Part shown: piece by piece, positions 59,070 through 64,000 of the stretch | Layout: each line of letters starts with the position of its first letter | Numbering within the stretch: position 1 is the first letter of the stretch | Source of the DNA: Carnegiea gigantea | Lineage: Eukaryota > Streptophyta > Magnoliopsida > Caryophyllales > Cactaceae | Assembly: GCA_029747015.1 (NCBI GenBank) | Contig: JAKOGI010002735.1 | Coordinates: 1 to 64,000, forward strand | Length of the DNA stretch: 64,000 nt | Direction of reading: 5' to 3' | Translations under genes and position numbers: made by a program | Notes under the pieces: model-generated | What the model was told of the DNA's origin: nothing | What the model saw: the letters and a program-made list of their open reading frames with translations, nothing else | Databases searched by the model: none

Positions 59070-61600
59070 TCAGGATCGGTACGAATATGGGTGTCATTTT
59101 TGCTATGAACTGCAAAAGTGAACTTCTTTAACAGAAGGTACCACCTCAGAAGCTCATGTTAGAGGTCCCTCATCATCATCAATTGACGCTATAATATATT
59201 ATCAGTATACAAGACAAACTGAGTGCATGGTCCATCAGACTGGCCACTAACATCTTGTTCAATCCCCACATCAAAGTCTACATCAACTCCTTCCATTGGA
59301 GGCAAAGACGGAACCACTTGGACAAACCTATAATAATCACTCATAGAAGATTCATTAGAAGCATAGGCCTCAACCTTGGGTATACTAGGTAGCATAGGGG
59401 CGGTAAACTTCTCCTTAACATACCCTTGTTTGGGGTACTCAGTGGAAATCTAATCCAAATTGGGAGGATCTTGATAATTCAAAACATCCTCTATGTCAAT
59501 CAGAGGAAAAAGGGGACATACATCTGATTGGGAAGAATTAAGGGAAGCCACTCCTTCATCCATAAAACAGAACATAGGATAACACCCTTTTACTTCAAAT
59601 ACCTTTTTACATCAATATTGTAACTTGAAGTGGCCAAGAAGGGCCTACCAACAATAAATTGGGCATCATCGGTCTTAGTCATATCAGTAACAATAAAGTC
59701 TTCCAACACCCAAATATCTCTTATTTTAACTGGCTCATCCTCTAATTTACCTAAAGGCCACATTTCAAAACCATATGCTAATTAGAGTTAAAAGGGTGTG
59801 GTCGTAGTGATCCTAAATCAAGCCTATGAAATAAAGAGTAGTAGGGCATCAAACTAACGCTTGTATGAAGCTCACATAAGGCTCGCTCAATTCCCACTTT
59901 TCCCACGACACAGGAGATAGAAAAACTACTTGGGTTCAGGAAGCTTAGGTGAAAAAATTGGGGGATCTCTAAGCTATAATTCTTTAGGAAAGTCATAGGC
60001 TTACTACCATCATTAGTCTCCTTACTCTTAACCATGATCATTTTTATAACCGCCTCAAATGGAATGTCCTCAGGGTCACTATGGTCATCCACCCCTTTTT
60101 TTAAGGTAACATGATTACAATGCTCATTGGGGTTAGGTTCGGATTTACTTGGCATTCTACTTGGAGGTCTATGCAAAGAGTTAACTTGTTGGGCTATTTA
60201 AGCTTCCAACATCTTATTATGAGTTGTAAGCACATCAACCTTAGAGGCTAATTGCTTTATATACGCATTTGGCTTTTGTTACGCCTACAGTATACTCTCC
60301 ATTATGGCCTTTAGGTTGAATTTTTAGTGAGCTTGTTGGGGAAAAGGAGGTCTTTGAAATCCAGGGGGTTGCCTAGCATTTATTTATGGCATTGTGGAAG
60401 GGTTAGGCCTATAGGAGAAACTTAGATGGTTCCTCTAACCCGGATTATAAGTGTTGGAATAAGGGTCACTTGTTAGTCTCGGGTTGAAATTATTGACATA
60501 ATTAACTTGGTCGCTAGTGTTTGGGCAAAGTAACTCCCAACTTGGCAATTCTTAGTCAAATGGTTAGTGGATCCATATATTTCACATGATGAGGGAGGGG
60601 CACTAGAATTCACAACATTCACATTTAATCGTTTCGACCTTTGAGTGATAGCATCTACTTTGGCATTAAGTAACGTAAGTGCATCAACTTTGAGCTTACA
60701 TCCAATGTGCTTGGGTTGGCCTCATTTGTTGGATAATTAAAAATTGTTGAGCACCATCTCCTCAATCAAATCATAGGCCTTATCCTCAGTATTATTCATC
60801 GAGGTTCCTCCTGCCGCCACATCAATAGTGGACCTTACAAGTTTGATCACACCATTGTAGAAAGCTTAAACAATCATCTATCGTTGAAGGCCATAGTGAG
60901 GGGACAATCGCAATAAGTCTTTGAATCACTCCCAAGCCTCATAGAGTGTCTCGTCATCCTTTTGGGTAAAGTTGGGGATTGGGTTCCTCAAACTTGCCAT
61001 TTTGCTTGGTAGGAAGAATTTGGCAAGGAAAGCTCTAGTAAGCTCATCCCATGTGGTAATACACCCAGGAGGCAAAGAACACAGCCTTGCTCTCGCCTTG
61101 TTCCTATGTGAGAAGGGAAATAACCACAGTCGAATGGCATCGGTGGAGACTCCGTTGAGCTTAAATGTGTCACACACCTCTAAAAAGGCCAAAAGGTGTA
61201 AGTTCGGGTCTTCCAATGGGGTTCCCCCGAATTGGGATTGTTGCACCATGGAAATCAGAGCCAGCTTGAGCTAAAAATTATTGGCCTCAATGTTAGGGCA
61301 ACCAATGCTTGAGGCGATGCCTTGAACTCCTGGGGCAACAATTCCCTAAGGGTCCTTCTTTGCTCATCATCTCCTCCCGCCATATTTGGTCAAGTCCTTC
61401 TAGCCTTGCACCTTTGTTCCTTAAGTTTTCACTTCTTCCTCCTTAAATGGAAAGTTCTCTCAATCTCAGGATCGGGTTCGTATAAAAATGGACTTCACAT
61501 AAACGACGGAAGATTCCTACAAGCACAGTCACCAACACTACTAATGCAATCAAAGAGAAAAAGGAAAATAAAGTAAAACACTTAGTCAATTTCATAGATT
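59070..61600 (-). pseudogene. Gag and protease of element D, decayed
   Basis: The capsid region is best seen at 61249-60926 (MVQQSQFGGTPLEDPNLHLL; GCITTWDELTRAFLAKFF; NFTQKDDETLYEAWE), the retrotransposon gag domain (PF03732-like). A gag zinc knuckle at 60586-60545 reads CEIYGSTNHLTKNC, with its second Cys changed to Tyr. The protease is in 60176-59600 (IERALCELHTSVSLMPYY; AQFIVGRPFLA), again with a decayed active site. After a segment at 59560-59070 without recognisable domain, the reading ends in pol-terminal IRTDPD where E entered. Confidence 0.7.
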
Positions 61601-61622
61601 AACTCAATAGTTAAAAATTTTA

Positions 61623-61640
61623 TCCCCGACAACGGCGCTA
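61623..61640 (-). other. Primer-binding site of element D
   Basis: Minus strand TAGCGCCGTTGTCGGGGA, six bases after the 5' LTR end. It equals the B2 primer site except for one G-to-A change at the second base; tRNA-Asp type. Confidence 0.8.
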
Positions 61641-61646
61641 AAAACT

Positions 61647-62848
61647 TGATGCGTCCGTGAGTGCACGGTGTCGTAGTATAGATTAAAAGATCATCCTCAG
61701 CGACCAAAGTAATCTATTGAGTCAATGACCTCATGAAATTACTAAGCGATCAATCTTTTCAATGAGTCGATTTAAATAGACTAATTAATTATTTGAATAC
61801 TCAATCAAAGCAAAACGTCTAAGAATTTCATTTGCCAAGTAAAGAGTTGGATTATAGAATTAAGCATGCACTTTTCATAGATTGAGCAATTCAAGGAATT
61901 CCAATCAGGTTAAATTTAATCCTTTCTTTCGAAATAAACTAAAGTGCCTAAACAAATTCAGCTAACACTCTCTTAAGTGTCTTTGATTTAATCTAGGTTG
62001 AAGATCTATGAATGCTAAGTCTTCTCTTAACAAGCGATTCTCTTTGGAGTTTCGCTAAATCAAGTTCTATCAATGTGATTGAGTAGTGAGTTTCACCTTT
62101 CAGTGCTTCACTCAACTACCTAACATGAGCAAGCAAAATTGGCCAAACTTTAATCACTGCATTTCAATCCCAAGATAGACACGAATCATTCTAATAATGA
62201 AACAAGCACAAGAATGTAAATATAAAAGATCCAACTACAACACTATGGCTAACAAATCCCTAGATTAGATAAAACTACTCTCTCATTTTTCTAATTCAAC
62301 AAAAACAAGAGTCTAAGGACAAATTCAAAGGCAGGAAGGAAAACTTTACAATAGTGGTAGCCTTCAGTTGTGTAACAATCTTCAAGCCTCTAAGATGAAA
62401 GCTTCTTCCTTCAAATCTCAAAAACTAAACTAAACTAAACTAAACTCTAACTAAGAGATGTGACAGTGGGTTATGGTTGCTGAAAATTTCCTCTTATAAG
62501 CCTTGGACCATGCCCTTATAAGTAGCAAACGAAGCATGCTCAGTCATGCAAAGAAGGAAGATGAAGAGGTAAGTAGTTAAAGGCTTACCATGGTTTGTAA
62601 CTAAATTCTTCTGCTCTTCCTTTACTCCACGAGCATGACAACTCAGGGGCATCCATGGGGTGTTTAACATACACTCAAATAAGAGTTAAATGCTAGGTCA
62701 AATGGTTTAAAAGCCTGCAATAGTCTTCAAAGAACCATACCCAAGCATAGAACGAGAATAGGAGTATAAATTCTGACATTAAGCTCATATATTCCCAAAA
62801 AAGTGCTATAAAACATCGTACAAATAAAGTATATAAAAGCACTTATTG
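61647..62848 (-). repeat. 5' LTR of element D
   Basis: Pairs with 39054-40275. Its outermost two bases (62847-62848) are changed, so the minus strand starts CAATAAGTGC instead of TGATAAGTGC. It ends GGACGCATCA (61647). The GC motif found in the 3' LTR is eroded here (near 62590). Confidence 0.85.
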
Positions 62849-62853
62849 GTAAG

Positions 62854-64000
62854 CCTATGACTCTCAACTAAGAACCGTCTCCAACATATCAACTCTACGG
62901 TAGGTATCATCTAGAAGTTGAGTTAGCGATAGACTGAGGTAGATGGAATTACACCTTCTCATCCCCTACTTGAAGAGAGAGCTTGCCCTTCTTAACATCA
63001 ATCATAGTGCCCGCAGTAGCCCAAAAAGGGCCTCCCTAGGATGATAGCGATGCGGGCATCTTCCTCTATCTCTATAATGATAAAATCACATGGAATAAAG
63101 AACTTCCCCACCTATGTGGGAACATCTTCCAAAATACCTAGAAGGTACTTCACCGATCTATCAATAAGTTGTAATGAGATAGTGATTGGCTTCAAATCCC
63201 CTCGTGGAAGCTTCTTACATATGGAGCATGGTATGAGGCTCACACTAGCCCTAAGATCACAAAGTGCTCTACTAATTGCAACATCCCTAATAGAACAAGG
63301 GATGGAAAAACTACCTGAATCTGAAGGTTTGGGAGGGAGCTTATTTTCAGTAATCACATTACATTCCTTAGTGAAAGACACCATGGCATTCTCAAGTAAA
63401 TTTCCTTTATTGGTTTGTAAATCCTTTAGGAATTTGGTATAGAAAGACATGTTAGTGTTAGCTTCTAAAAAAGGAATATTAATGTGGAACTTTCTCAACA
63501 TCTCTAGAAATTTGCCATACTTGCGCTCATTTTTGGCCTTAACTAGCCTTTGGAGATATGCACCGAGAGGTTTATAAGGCTTCACTAGAGATGAAGTGCT
63601 CTCGGCTTGAACTTCTTGAGTTTTCTTAACCTTAGACCTCTTACTTGGAGTTTCAACCAAAACCCGCTTCTTAGCTTCACCCTTTTCTTTAACCTCTCTC
63701 TCGTCCTCCCTCATGGACATTTTGGGATCCTCCAACTCTTTCCCACTTCTCAAAGTAATAACATTCATTTGATCCTAAAGATTAGTCTCAAGTTGACATG
63801 TTAGGTGTCCTTGGGGTCTAGAGAGGTGGCTCACTTATTGCACAATCTGGACAATCTGGTTTTCCATCATCTTCGCGTGAATAGTCAAGGTCTTAAATTT
63901 GGAGCTCAACTGACTGGCGGACAAACCAAGAGCTTGATTAGTCTTAGTTTGAGTTTAGATAAAATGCTTCATGAGGCTTTCTATATTGGATTTTTGTTGA
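62854..64000 (-). pseudogene. Gag end and protease of element F (5' part, interrupted by D; runs off the window)
   Basis: The frame 63768-63112 starts after the gag C-terminal stretch (SASQLSSKFKTLTIHAKMME) and covers a Lys/Glu-rich linker (MNVITLRSGKELEDPKMS). The protease then reads SRALCDLRASVSLIPCS where Athila proteases have a C-D-L-G-A-S catalytic motif, so the Gly is replaced by Arg. LGILEDVPT and, in another frame, [14 protein letters not shown] follow. The reading reaches 62854 and its logical continuation (HSIDDLLEIMLIGHAQAEE) begins at 39048 across the D insertion. Confidence 0.75.

Larger units (their letters stand above)
39054..62848 (-). mobile_element. Athila-type element D, lacking RT to integrase, inserted in F and split by E
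   Basis: Paired LTRs are at 61647-62848 (5') and 39054-40275 (3'), flanked by identical 5 bp duplications GTAAG at 39049-39053 and 62849-62853. Removing E (44078-59064) leaves about 8.8 kb: LTR, primer site, gag, protease, a short segment ending in the pol-terminal sequence IRTDPD, spacer, ORF3, 3' non-coding region and LTR. RT, RNase H and integrase are absent, so D was a deletion derivative needing helper enzymes. By eye its LTRs differ more than those of E, which fits D being older. Confidence 0.85.

Noticed and set aside
1..64000. CRISPR arrays, bacterial operons, rRNA operon, tRNA genes
   Set aside because: None is present; the only rRNA-like sequence is the 5S domain of Cassandra LTRs, and all arrays seen are microsatellites or minisatellites.

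Overview
The window is plant nuclear DNA, very probably from a eudicot. It is built almost entirely of old, decayed and nested transposable elements; I found no host gene that I can support. The plant assignment rests on Ty3/gypsy elements of Athila type (tRNA-Asp-like primer sites, gag-PR-RT-RNaseH-IN pol and a third ORF), a Sirevirus-type copia 3' end, three Cassandra-type LTRs carrying a 5S rRNA domain, an RTE-type LINE with a (TTG)n tail and a decayed caulimovirid (plant pararetrovirus) copy. Nearly every reading frame is broken by stops and frameshifts, and CpG-to-TpG/CpA decay is visible, as expected of old methylated repeats.

Layout. 1-4178: 3' end of a Sirevirus-like copia element on + (broken third ORF, polypurine tract, 3' LTR). 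4179-6660: three ~280 bp Cassandra-type LTRs, one on - and two on +, each with 5S-like Pol III boxes. About 7195-9403: an internal fragment of an Athila-related non-autonomous element, split by a 5'-truncated LINE flanked by a 13 bp target duplication. 13291-18259: a complete but pol-less relative of that fragment with two ~1.18 kb LTRs and a near-perfect target duplication. 18265-25790: AT-rich sequence in which I recognise nothing. 25790-31012: a decayed pararetrovirus on - (coat zinc knuckle, protease, reverse transcriptase, RNase H, candidate promoter).

31013-64000 is a nest of minus-strand elements. Outer Athila element F has its gag-protease at 62854-64000, resumes its pol at 39048-36290, and ends with ORF3 and a 3' LTR at 31013-32262; its 5' LTR lies beyond the window. 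F was split by element D (39054-62848, 5 bp duplication GTAAG). D lacks RT to integrase and was split by element E (44078-59064, duplication TGCGG/TGCAG), a full-length but decayed autonomous Athila element. E was in turn entered by a 3.24 kb probable solo LTR (47014-50256). Since the 3' LTR of F abuts pararetrovirus coat sequence, the inferred order of arrival is pararetrovirus, F, D, E, solo LTR.

LTR and domain boundaries were placed by eye from paired LTRs, primer sites, polypurine tracts and target duplications. Broken genes are described as they stand and not reconstructed.
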